NCBI GenBank assembly: GCA_017383785.1
Contig: JAFNVD010000155.1
Span: forward strand, 1 to 7,375
DNA from: Peptococcaceae bacterium
Lineage (GTDB): Bacteria > Bacillota > Peptococcia > Peptococcales > Peptococcaceae
Length of the DNA: 7,375 bases
Direction of reading: 5' to 3'
Shown: positions 1-6,293 of the stretch, one piece after another
How the letters are laid out: the number at the start of each line of letters is the position of its first letter
Position numbering within the stretch: the stretch's first letter is position 1
Position numbers and translations under genes: made by a program
The notes under the pieces: generated by a model
Database searches by the model: none
What the model was told of the DNA's origin: nothing
What the model saw: only the letters and a program-made list of their open reading frames with translations

Positions 1-413
1 AATAGCCCGGCATCACAACAAAACGGCACACCATTAGCTGCAATCTCTGCTGCCTGTAATAGGTTATTTTTCGGCAAGGCCAAACTCGTCGCAAAATCAT
101 TGGTAGTGCCTGCCGGAATATACCCCAACATTGGCTGCGCAGCCAAATCTATCAAGCCACGTACCGCTTCATTCAAGGTACCATCACCACCGGCACATAC
201 CACCATACTATATCGGCTGCCCTCAGCCTTAATGATATCGGTTACTTCACCGGAATACTGCGTAGTACGAATTACTACCCGCCACCCTGCTTTCACTAGG
301 ATGTCTACGATTTCCATCAAATTTTGTTTCACTTCAGCTTTACCCGCTTTTGGGTTTACCAATAAAAGCAGCTCTTTTACTTGTGCTGTCTGCTGCTCTA
401 ATGCATTTTGCAT
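1..413 (-). CDS. YegS/DgkB-type diacylglycerol/lipid kinase, N-terminal part
   Basis: Only the first 137 codons are present; the gene runs off the left edge. The family (DAGK catalytic domain, PF00781) transfers phosphate from ATP to a lipid hydroxyl, typically diacylglycerol, at the inner face of the membrane. Visible motifs are NPKAGK at residues 20-25, the nucleotide-binding GGDGT at 75-79 followed by LNEAV, and GYIPAGTTNDFA at 97-108, all in the expected order and spacing. ATG 413..411 is preceded by GAAGGG (426..421) at 7 nt. The gene lies 39 bp downstream of the patatin-like gene on the same strand with no terminator between, so the two are probably co-transcribed. This suggests a shared role in phospholipid turnover, with diacylglycerol recycled to phosphatidate. 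The exact lipid substrate cannot be read from sequence, and the C-terminal domain that would help is outside the window. Confidence 0.9.
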   Translation of the reverse strand, partial: MQNALEQQTAQVKELLLLVNPKAGKAEVKQNLMEIVDILVKAGWRVVIRTTQYSGEVTDIIKAEGSRYSMVVCAGGDGTLNEAVRGLIDLAAQPMLGYIPAGTTNDFATSLALPKNNLLQAAEIAANGVPFCCDAGL

Positions 414-452
414 GATATTTCCCTTCTTTTACTTTGTTACATTCACAATACA

Positions 453-1295
453 TTACGGAAATAACGCACGTATTTCCTCAATACGCTGTTTGCACAAATC
501 ATATCCGTACTGATAACTTGTTTCAATTCGGCGCACATCTTTCTCGAAGCTATCAATGATACCTTCTCCTGCCGGACGCAAGATAATGGCTTTTCCCTCT
601 CGCTCTAACGCTTCACAATACTGTACTGTTTCATTATAAGCAATATGCCGTGTCAACAACGGCTCCACTAAGTTTGGATATTTCTTGCACAATAATTTTG
701 CAGCTACAGCATTTGCTTTACTGGATTCTTTTATATAACCTTGCGGCCGTGTCAATACAATTAACAGTTTATCATGACCATCAGCCTGTGCTTTACGCAC
801 CGGAATCGGATCACAGATTCCGCCATCGTAATACTCATTCCCATTTAGCTTTACAACAGGAAATACCATAGGAATCGCACAAGTGGCTTTTACCATGGTA
901 TTTTTTTGATCAAGCTCCTTACCATCCAGATATTCTATCTGTCCGGTCTTTGCATTGGTGACACCTACACGAAAGTCACCCTCATACTGTGCGAAAGATT
1001 CCCAATCAAACGGAAGCAGATTATTTGGAATTTCCTCAAATACAAATTCTACACCAAATATACTTTTATCTTTTAGCAGATTTCCTGCGCCTAAATAACG
1101 TTTGTCGTTGCGATATCGCTGCAAAATTTTCAGATTACGTTCCTTTTGTCGGGAAGCATAAGAAAACCCGTCGGTAATCCCTGCAGACACACCAATACAA
1201 TACGGAAACATGATGTCTTCATCTAACAACGCATCCATTACTCCTGCGCTAAAAATAGGACGGAATGTACCGCCCTCCAATACCAAACCCGGCAT
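453..1295 (-). CDS. Patatin-like phospholipase family protein (RssA/YjjU type)
   Basis: A 280-aa single-domain patatin-like serine lipid acyl hydrolase. Patatins use a Ser-Asp dyad to cleave acyl chains from phospholipids or related esters. The diagnostic blocks are present: the glycine-rich oxyanion loop GGTFRPIFSAG at residues 8-18 (GGxxR form), the nucleophile elbow GVSAG at 35-39 with Ser37, and DGG at 157-159 with the catalytic Asp157. No signal peptide or membrane segment is seen, so it is probably cytosolic. ATG 1295..1293 has AGGAG a few bases upstream. A sigma-A-like promoter lies about 40 bp upstream. It is the first gene of a probable two-gene operon with the lipid kinase. All catalytic residues are intact. 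The natural substrate is unknown; assignment to the patatin superfamily is secure. Confidence 0.93.
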   Translation of the reverse strand: MPGLVLEGGTFRPIFSAGVMDALLDEDIMFPYCIGVSAGITDGFSYASRQKERNLKILQRYRNDKRYLGAGNLLKDKSIFGVEFVFEEIPNNLLPFDWESFAQYEGDFRVGVTNAKTGQIEYLDGKELDQKNTMVKATCAIPMVFPVVKLNGNEYYDGGICDPIPVRKAQADGHDKLLIVLTRPQGYIKESSKANAVAAKLLCKKYPNLVEPLLTRHIAYNETVQYCEALEREGKAIILRPAGEGIIDSFEKDVRRIETSYQYGYDLCKQRIEEIRALFP

Positions 1296-1331
1296 ATTGC
1301 TCCACTCCTATTACCGTTTATTTTTCTTTCT

Positions 1332-1360
1332 ATTATAATCATTCCATGTGATAATGAAAA
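1332..1360 (-). promoter_or_regulatory. Predicted promoter of the patatin/lipid kinase operon
   Basis: Read on the minus strand, TTTTCA (1360..1355) and a perfect TATAAT (1337..1332) are separated by 17 nt. The expected transcription start, near 1325, leaves a leader of about 30 nt before the patatin ATG. The -35 matches TTGACA at 4 of 6 positions. Confidence 0.6.
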
Positions 1361-1420
1361 GTCCTTGCCCATATAGTTCACAAATAATTATTCCTTATAA
1401 GAAAAACATTTGTCTACACC

Positions 1421-1449
1421 TTTCCATTTGTTTTTTATTATGGTATACT
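1421..1449 (+). promoter_or_regulatory. Predicted extended -10 promoter of the cytidylate-kinase-like gene
   Basis: TTTCCA (1421-1426, 4 of 6 to consensus) and TATACT (1444-1449) are 17 nt apart. The -10 is preceded by TGG, giving the extended -10 form TGN-TATACT. The start would be near 1456, with a leader of about 60 nt. The rest of the 1296-1515 gap is AT-rich, and I see no other motif in it. Confidence 0.6.
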
Positions 1450-1515
1450 TGTTTATGAGGAACAGACTTCCTTGCAAATTTATTTCAACACTTTTTACAT
1501 CAGGAGGGATTCATT

Positions 1516-2109
1516 ATGACCAACATGGTAATCACGATTAGTAGAGAATATGGTAGTGGCGGCCGCCAGATTGGTGAACAGTTAGCAAAAGAATTAGGAT
1601 TTGCATTCTATGACAAAGATTTATTAACCATCGTTTCCGAAAAAAGCGGCATCAAAGAAGAGGTACTACAAAAAGCAGACGAGGAGGCGGCAAATCCATT
1701 ATTTGCACCTTACTACCCACCTCATCTAGATCCGGGCAGTTTAAACGATAGATTGTTCAAAATGCAGGCTGAACTTATCAAAGAAAAAGCAGCTACGGAA
1801 AATTGTGTTATTGTCGGACGTTGCGGCAACTATGTGCTGGAAGATGCAGAAAACGCTGTGCATGTGTTCATTTATGCAGATGAAGAAGCGAAAATCAAAC
1901 GCACCATGGAACGTCATCAGCTAAATCGCGAAGAAGCTACTAAACGCATGAAGAAAATCGACAAACAGCGCCGTGCTTACTATCAGTATTACACCGAATG
2001 GAGATGGGCTCGCACCGAGGGCTTTGATCTTATGCTGAATAGCAGCGCATTGGGTGTAGATGCTACGGTAGCAGCCATCAAAGCAGTTGTAGAAGCCAAA
2101 ATGAAATAA
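1516..2109 (+). CDS. Cytidylate kinase-like family protein
   Basis: A 197-aa protein of the cytidylate-kinase-like family (PF13189), distinct from classical Cmk. The N-terminus ITISREYGSGGRQIG (residues 6-20) is the family's modified P-loop. It lacks the GKS/GKT lysine of normal nucleotide kinases and has Arg17 in that neighbourhood. Further family blocks are FYDKDLL (31-37), VIVGRCGNYVL (98-108) and a basic C-terminal half (KRTMERHQLNREEATKRMKKIDKQRR region, roughly 128-153), which would be the lid and NTP-contacting part, then a YYxxYT segment near 155-160. ATG 1516 follows AGGAGG (1502-1507) at 8 nt. It appears monocistronic, with its own promoter and a hairpin directly downstream. Cytosolic. 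Its true phosphoryl acceptor is not established for this family; CMP is a name inherited from homology. Confidence 0.9.
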   Translation: MTNMVITISREYGSGGRQIGEQLAKELGFAFYDKDLLTIVSEKSGIKEEVLQKADEEAANPLFAPYYPPHLDPGSLNDRLFKMQAELIKEKAATENCVIVGRCGNYVLEDAENAVHVFIYADEEAKIKRTMERHQLNREEATKRMKKIDKQRRAYYQYYTEWRWARTEGFDLMLNSSALGVDATVAAIKAVVEAKMK

Positions 2110-2116
2110 AAATAAT

Positions 2117-2189
2117 AAAAGACAGCAATCATTTCTGCAAACCCTCGTTCCATATCAATCTCGACACTGCAGAAATATTGCTGTCTTTT
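2117..2189. terminator. Long two-part hairpin between convergent genes, probable bidirectional terminator
   Basis: Left arm 2117-2129 (AAAAGACAGCAAT) pairs perfectly with 2177-2189. After one bulged C (2130), 2131-2139 (ATTTCTGCA) pairs perfectly with 2168-2176, leaving a 28-nt loop (2140-2167). This gives 22 bp in total. It starts 7 bp after the cytidylate-kinase-like stop and ends 44 bp from the Sir2 gene stop, so it can serve both. The minus-strand exit is T-rich (TTTTATTATTTTTATTT), which makes it the better terminator for the Sir2 gene. The loop is unusually large for an intrinsic terminator. Confidence 0.75.
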
Positions 2190-2233
2190 GTAATATAGCA
2201 ATAACGGAAATGTAATGCTGTCTGTTTTATTTT

Positions 2234-3013
2234 TTATCTGAGTTTTTCTAAAATACGTGGCAACGCTTCTTTAATATCCACTTCTGCACAAATGGCTTTG
2301 TGCTTGTTTTCTTCCACGCACAGCGGATGCATGGTATTAATACGTACCAATGTTGCATTCGGATGGTTCATTACAATCTGTTCAAACGGAAAACGAATAA
2401 GTTCCGGCATGGTATAGCCTACACCAAGCTCCAATATCACCAGCGGCTCTTTGATACTGCTGTTAATAAAACGGAAATAGGCACTGTTCTTTTCCTGATA
2501 TGGTTCTTCACAGAACCCTTTTCCCACATACACATTCATAATCATCGGTGCACCACAATGAGGACAACGAGGCTCATAAGATGAGTCCTGTTCCATTTGT
2601 TCAAAATGACTTTTCCCAATCCAGGTCTGATCTTTGCAGTTTTTACTGCATTGCATACGAGCCATATCACCCTGGGCTTTGTAAATGCGTCCGAGCTCTA
2701 CGCCGCTTTTCTGAATCATGCCATCGGGATTGCTATCAATAATGAAATAGTCTTTTCCTTCTAACAGCTGTGCCAATTGTGTATATACCTCCGGCACAGT
2801 TTTATTTAATCGCTGCGCCTTGATATACGGATACCAATGCGCCCAATATTTCTCCTGCGGTACTTTTTTGTCTAACGGTAATACCTCTAATCCGGCAGCC
2901 ATTGGCATACCACCGCCAAGCCCTACTAAAATACGATTGCTATTTTTAATCACATCAGCAATAGCTTCTATCTTTTTCTCATCCCACACTACTTCATGTG
3001 TTCTATCTTGCAT
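2234..3013 (-). CDS. Divergent Sir2-family NAD-dependent protein (SirTM-like, His-to-Gln)
   Basis: 259 aa from the chosen ATG 3013..3011, which has GAGGTGA (3025..3019) 5 nt upstream. An in-frame TTG eight codons earlier lacks such a site. The Rossmann motif reads GGGMPMAAGL (residues 33-42) where classical sirtuins have GAGxSxxxGI, so the conserved Ser is Pro. The NxD block is SNPDG with Asn95. The position of the general-base His (HG in deacetylases) is Gln114 in KAQGD. The zinc site is CSKNC (122, 126) plus CPHC (150, 153). Downstream blocks are ILELGVGYTMPELIRFPFEQ and NATLVRIN. Gln for His and the C-terminal blocks recall macrodomain-linked SirTM proteins, which ADP-ribosylate instead of deacetylating. 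No macrodomain, GcvH-L or lipoate ligase gene is beside it. The superfamily is sure; the activity (ADP-ribosyl transfer, NAD hydrolysis or other) is inference. Confidence 0.88.
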   Translation of the reverse strand: MQDRTHEVVWDEKKIEAIADVIKNSNRILVGLGGGMPMAAGLEVLPLDKKVPQEKYWAHWYPYIKAQRLNKTVPEVYTQLAQLLEGKDYFIIDSNPDGMIQKSGVELGRIYKAQGDMARMQCSKNCKDQTWIGKSHFEQMEQDSSYEPRCPHCGAPMIMNVYVGKGFCEEPYQEKNSAYFRFINSSIKEPLVILELGVGYTMPELIRFPFEQIVMNHPNATLVRINTMHPLCVEENKHKAICAEVDIKEALPRILEKLR

Positions 3014-3018
3014 AACGC

Positions 3019-3025
3019 TCACCTC
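3019..3025 (-). promoter_or_regulatory. Ribosome binding site deciding the Sir2 gene start
   Basis: GAGGTGA lies 5 nt before ATG 3013..3011. It falls inside the longer reading frame that begins at TTG 3037, which argues for the shorter protein. Confidence 0.75.
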
Positions 3026-3046
3026 ATATAAAATCAAATATTTTCT

Positions 3047-3072
3047 TGTACATTATATCATAGATGTACATT
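3047..3072. repeat. Paired TGTACA sites, candidate operator
   Basis: TGTACATT occurs twice (3047-3054 and 3065-3072), 18 bp apart. Because TGTACA is a palindrome, the pair also forms the inverted repeat TGTACAT-N10-ATGTACA (3047-3070). The left copy overlaps the minus-strand TATAAT (3057..3052) that probably serves the Sir2 gene. No good -35 accompanies that -10, so an activator or repressor acting here is possible. The regulator is not identified. Confidence 0.4.
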
Positions 3073-3090
3073 CTTATATATAAAAATCTA

Positions 3091-3118
3091 TCGACTAACG
3101 TACAAAATGTGCTATAAT
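3091..3118 (+). promoter_or_regulatory. Predicted extended -10 promoter of dnaB
   Basis: TCGACT (3091-3096) and a perfect TATAAT (3113-3118) are 16 nt apart, and TGC directly precedes the -10, giving an extended -10 element. The predicted start near 3125 leaves a leader of about 35 nt to the dnaB ATG. Confidence 0.65.
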
Positions 3119-3159
3119 GGTTAAGTATTTATTTCGACAAATTTCAGGAGGCTGTCACA

Positions 3160-4497
3160 ATGGCTGAATTTACAAACGAAAAAATCCTGCCACAAAGTCT
3201 GGAAGCGGAACAGGCTGTGCTGGCAGCTATGTTTAATGACAAAGACGCAATTTTAGAAGTAATTCCGCTATTAAGAGAAACCGACTTTTACCGTCATGAT
3301 CATGGCGTATTATACGCTACCATGCGCAGTATGAATGAGCAAGGGGTACCGATTGATTTGGTTACCATTACTGCGCAGCTGGACAAAGACGGAAACTTAG
3401 AAAAAGCCGGCGGTATTACTTATGTAGCACAAATCGCCAATTCTATCGGTAGTGCATCTAACATTGTACATTATGCCAATATCGTAAAAGAAAAAGCCGT
3501 ATTGCGTGATCTGATTAGCATCTCCGGCAATATCGCAAACCGCAGTTACGACGATACCGAAGATACAGAAAAAATCTTAGACGATGCCGAACGCATGGTA
3601 CTGGAGATTTCCCAGAAACGTGCCCGTTCCGGCTTAACTCCGGTATCGGAAGTTATCGACAATACATTAACCACACTGGAAATTCTATCCCAGAAAAAAG
3701 AGGGTCTCACAGGTGTGACGTCCGGTTTCATAGATTTAGACAGAATGACCTCCGGCTGGCAAAAATCTGACTTTATTATTCTAGCAGCACGTCCTGCTAT
3801 GGGTAAAACTGCATTTGCTCTAAATATGGCACAAAACGCTGCCATGGCCACCAAAGAGCCTGTGGCGATTTTTAGCTTAGAAATGAGCAAAGAACAGCTG
3901 GTAAACCGTATGATTTCTTCTATGGCTGAAATCGACCAACAGACACTGCGTAACGGTCGTATTTACGGCGAAGATTGGGTGCGTTTGGTCAATGCCATTG
4001 CACCATTAGCAGAAGCACCTGTATTCATTGACGATACTCCTGCTATTTCCGTACGTGAAGTACGTGCCAAGGCACGACGCCTCAAAGCAGAACATGGACT
4101 TGCTATGATTATCATTGACTACCTGCAGCTCATGGGCAGTACCGGTCGTATTGAAAGCCGACAGCAGGAAGTATCTCAGATTTCTCGAAGCCTGAAAGCA
4201 CTGGCTAGAGAACTGGATGTGCCAATCATTGCATTGTCCCAGCTGAGCCGTTCTGTAGAACAAGGCACTGAGAAAAAACCAAGTTTGAGCCATCTGCGTG
4301 AATCCGGTTCCTTAGAGCAGGACGCCGATATTGTAATGTTTATCTATCGTGATGAATACTACAACGAAGACTCTGACAAAAAAGGACAGGCGGAAATTAT
4401 TATTGCTAAACACAGAAACGGTGCTACCGGCTCTGTAGACCTAAGCTTCCGCAAAGAATTCACCAAATTCGGCAACTTGAGTCGTATGCCAGGTTGA
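3160..4497 (+). CDS. dnaB: Replicative DNA helicase DnaB
   Basis: A 445-aa hexameric 5'-3' helicase that unwinds DNA at the replication fork and recruits primase (called DnaC in Bacillus). The N-terminal primase-interacting domain starts with the typical LPQSLEAEQAVL (residues 10-21). The RecA-like C-terminal domain carries Walker A ARPAMGKT (210-217, Lys216), catalytic Glu241 in SLEMS, Walker B IIIDYLQLM (317-325, Asp320), motif H3 ALSQLSR (358-364) and the KHRNG arginine-finger region (417-421). There is no intein or frameshift, and the length is normal for the family. ATG 3160 follows AGGAGG (3146-3151) at 8 nt. It is divergent from the Sir2 gene, behind its own promoter, and followed by parS and a strong terminator, so it looks monocistronic. 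In many Firmicutes dnaB sits near oriC, which fits this neighbourhood. Confidence 0.98.
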   Translation: MAEFTNEKILPQSLEAEQAVLAAMFNDKDAILEVIPLLRETDFYRHDHGVLYATMRSMNEQGVPIDLVTITAQLDKDGNLEKAGGITYVAQIANSIGSASNIVHYANIVKEKAVLRDLISISGNIANRSYDDTEDTEKILDDAERMVLEISQKRARSGLTPVSEVIDNTLTTLEILSQKKEGLTGVTSGFIDLDRMTSGWQKSDFIILAARPAMGKTAFALNMAQNAAMATKEPVAIFSLEMSKEQLVNRMISSMAEIDQQTLRNGRIYGEDWVRLVNAIAPLAEAPVFIDDTPAISVREVRAKARRLKAEHGLAMIIIDYLQLMGSTGRIESRQQEVSQISRSLKALARELDVPIIALSQLSRSVEQGTEKKPSLSHLRESGSLEQDADIVMFIYRDEYYNEDSDKKGQAEIIIAKHRNGATGSVDLSFRKEFTKFGNLSRMPG

Positions 4498-4513
4498 TGT
4501 TTCACGTGAAACA
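4498..4513. other. parS centromere site (ParB/Spo0J binding)
   Basis: TGTTTCACGTGAAACA is a perfect 16-bp palindrome and an exact match to the chromosomal parS consensus of Bacillus and most bacteria (TGTTNCACGTGAAACA). It begins at the base after the dnaB stop codon. ParB nucleates here, loads as a CTP-dependent clamp, spreads, and recruits condensin near the origin. Such sites normally cluster around oriC. Confidence 0.93.
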
Positions 4514-4534
4514 ATTTAGAATATGCATTAATAC

Positions 4535-4580
4535 AAAGGCTCTGTAACTTAGGCATATACCTAAGTTACAGAGCCTTTTT
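4535..4580 (+). terminator. Strong intrinsic terminator after dnaB
   Basis: GGCTCTGTAACTTAGG (4538-4553) pairs perfectly with 4560-4575 around the 6-nt loop CATATA. Flanking AAA (4535-4537) and TTT (4576-4578) extend the stem to 19 bp, and a T-run follows. On the minus strand the exit tract is TTTGTATTAAT, so it may also stop transcription of the convergent flavin reductase gene, less efficiently. Confidence 0.92.
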
Positions 4581-4587
4581 CATTTTA

Positions 4588-5316
4588 TTACTGTTTTTCA
4601 AATACACTTGCAGGCTGTTTGCAAATTGGACACTTAAAGTCTTCTGTCATTGGCCCTTCATGTACATAGCCGCATACACTGCATTTCCATTTTTCTACCT
4701 CCGGCTCTACTTTTACAAATACGCTAGCCGGCTGTTTGCAAATTGGGCATTTAAAGTCTTCCGTCATTGGCCCTTCATGTACATAGCCACATACACTGCA
4801 TTTCCACTGCTCAGTAGTAGCAGGTGCCTCCGCTTTTTTAGCATTTTTTACATCACTATGATAATATGCATAAGTCATCGGTTCTTCCTGAGATAATACT
4901 TGTGCATCCACAACTTCACACAGGAATAATGTATGCGTACCGCAATCCATACTATTTACTACTTTTGCAGATAATACTGCACTTGTGTGTTCTGCTAAGT
5001 ATGGCACTGCTTGTGTATCTACTACAAATGCCTGGCCACTGGTATGGAATTTATCTGCAGTGCGACTGGACTGGAAACCGAAGTTGGCAATCAGATCCAT
5101 GTCAGCAGTTTTGTCCAGAATAGATACGGTCAATTTACCACTTTTATGAATCATTTCGTTGGTATAATTGTCTTTATTCAAACCAACTGCAATCTGTACA
5201 GGTGTACCGGTAATTTGTGCTACCGTATTGCAAGTACAACCTGCCAATACGCCTTCATGCTCTGTCCCAATTACATATAACCCATAACCCAATTTAAATA
5301 ATGCTTTTGTATCCAT
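4588..5316 (-). CDS. Flavin reductase-like protein with two tandem rubredoxin domains (high-molecular-weight rubredoxin type)
   Basis: 242 aa. Residues about 1-150 form a flavin-reductase-like FMN-binding split barrel (MDTKALFKLGYGLYVIGT start, AGCTCNTVAQIT block). A short Lys/Ala/Pro linker follows, then two rubredoxin modules at 171-200 and 210-239. Each has CSVC and CPIC knuckles (Cys 173, 176, 190, 193 and 212, 215, 229, 232) for one Fe each. The modules are the short rubrerythrin-tail type. In Moorella a flavin reductase-rubredoxin fusion (Hrb) passes electrons from NADH to flavodiiron proteins that reduce NO or O2; a similar anaerobe stress role is inferred here. The second ATG (5316..5314) is chosen because a GGGGG tract lies 9 nt upstream, and only 3 nt before the first ATG (5322). 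The two 30-residue modules are identical in protein sequence. Confidence 0.9.
   Translation of the reverse strand: MDTKALFKLGYGLYVIGTEHEGVLAGCTCNTVAQITGTPVQIAVGLNKDNYTNEMIHKSGKLTVSILDKTADMDLIANFGFQSSRTADKFHTSGQAFVVDTQAVPYLAEHTSAVLSAKVVNSMDCGTHTLFLCEVVDAQVLSQEEPMTYAYYHSDVKNAKKAEAPATTEQWKCSVCGYVHEGPMTEDFKCPICKQPASVFVKVEPEVEKWKCSVCGYVHEGPMTEDFKCPICKQPASVFEKQ
4599..4806 (-). repeat. Tandem in-gene duplication encoding the two rubredoxin modules
   Basis: The segments 4599-4689 and 4716-4806 are direct repeats with a 117-bp (39-codon) period. I count 7 mismatches in 91 bp. All are synonymous, since the 30 encoded residues from Trp to Phe are identical in both copies. Confidence 0.9.
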
Positions 5317-5355
5317 ATACATACGCCCCCAGTTTATTTTTTAATCATTACTTTC

Positions 5356-5361
5356 ATTATA
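5356..5361 (-). promoter_or_regulatory. Predicted -10 element of the flavin reductase/rubredoxin gene
   Basis: A perfect TATAAT (5361..5356 on the minus strand) lies about 40 nt upstream of the chosen start, in the 77-bp gap after the transporter gene. The -35 region is poor (GTTAAT at 17 nt spacing, or TTGTTA at 19 nt), so the promoter may be weak or activator dependent. No terminator separates this gene from the transporter, so read-through from rlmH is also possible. Confidence 0.5.
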
Positions 5362-5393
5362 CCCGACTTTCCAAAATTATTAACAACAAGTTA

Positions 5394-6293
5394 TTATTTT
5401 TTCCAAGAAAGTAACAGCATTGTTGTCAATATGAACGCTGCACCAATCCAATCCATCACATTAAACTGCAGATTGAGCCCAATGACTGAGAAAAAAGCTG
5501 ATGCCAATGGCTCTACACAGGCGAACAAACTGGCATAGGTAGCACCAATCATAGTGACACTCACCAAATACAAATAGAATGACAAAAATGTGGCGAACAA
5601 TACAATAAAGCCAATCATCAGCACCGCGGTCAGATCCACATAACCTTCAAACGCCCAAAACGGATGATAACAGTTCAGTGCCAAGCCCCCAATGAGCATC
5701 CCCCAGCCTACAACTACCGGTGAAGTATAGGATTGTTGTAATTTCCCGGGATATACTGTATAAAAAGCCATAGCCAGTGCAGAACTCAGCCCCCACACCA
5801 ATGCCGATACTGTGATATGCAAAGTAGACGGATTGCCATGGGTCACCAGTAGAAATGTACCGACTAAAGCAAGCAGCACTGCTACAGCCTCTTTTTTAGA
5901 TGGTGCCTTTTTACTGCGTACTGCCGAAAACAATACAATCAATACAGGGAATAGATATTGTAATATTGTTGCTGTCGGAGCGTTGGATTTAGCGATTGCT
6001 ACAAAATAGGTGAGCTGCACCGCCATCACACCAAAGATAGCAAAAATCAAAAGTTTAGTCACATCTGACTTATTACGAAATACCTTGCAGGTATCTGTTC
6101 CAATTCGGAAAAAACTCCAGCAGACCATCAATATTCCGGATATCAGCAAACGTACCGTTACAAGCCATTCGGCATTGATATCATAAGCTTGAAACAAATG
6201 CTGCCCAAAGACACCGGAAAGCCCCCATAACACACCGGGAATAAAAGCCAACGCCGCACCAATAAAAAAAGATCTCTGCTGATAGTTACTCAT
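5394..6293 (-). CDS. DMT superfamily transporter, EamA family
   Basis: A 299-aa integral inner-membrane protein with ten predicted hydrophobic helices (about 11-30, 42-61, 79-99, 104-124, 134-151, 158-180, 191-209, 221-241, 247-270, 277-296). It forms two EamA repeats of five helices each. Family signatures are PGVLWGLSGVFGQ in helix 1, NAPTATILQYLFPVLIV in helix 4 and GATYASLFACVEPLASAFFSV in helix 9. The C-terminus is short and basic (SWKK). EamA proteins export or import amino acids, purines or other metabolites; the substrate here is unknown. The ATG overlaps the rlmH stop by 4 bp (ATGA, 6290-6293). The nearest Shine-Dalgarno (AAAGGAG) is about 13 nt away inside rlmH, so translation is probably coupled to rlmH. 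Confidence 0.93.
   Translation of the reverse strand: MSNYQQRSFFIGAALAFIPGVLWGLSGVFGQHLFQAYDINAEWLVTVRLLISGILMVCWSFFRIGTDTCKVFRNKSDVTKLLIFAIFGVMAVQLTYFVAIAKSNAPTATILQYLFPVLIVLFSAVRSKKAPSKKEAVAVLLALVGTFLLVTHGNPSTLHITVSALVWGLSSALAMAFYTVYPGKLQQSYTSPVVVGWGMLIGGLALNCYHPFWAFEGYVDLTAVLMIGFIVLFATFLSFYLYLVSVTMIGATYASLFACVEPLASAFFSVIGLNLQFNVMDWIGAAFILTTMLLLSWKK

Noticed and set aside
325..332. TGTTTCAC, a half of the parS sequence, inside the lipid kinase gene
   Set aside because: The following bases (TTCAGC) break the palindrome, and an 8-bp half site is expected by chance.
100..513. 137-codon plus-strand open frame across the left end
   Set aside because: It is antisense to the lipid kinase with its intact GGDGT and NPKAGK motifs, and shows no family features of its own.
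1296..1515. DnaA boxes, riboswitch or small gene in the 220-bp divergent gap
   Set aside because: No TTATCCACA-like boxes, no recognisable aptamer core and no frame with a ribosome site; only the two predicted promoters are supported.
1989..2201. 70-codon minus-strand frame over the end of the cytidylate-kinase-like gene and the hairpin
   Set aside because: It is antisense to a conserved gene, runs through the terminator hairpin, and its product resembles no family I recognise.
4599..4806. Repeat pair considered as a CRISPR or mobile element
   Set aside because: Only two copies, in frame, encoding identical Cys4 rubredoxin modules; this is a domain duplication.
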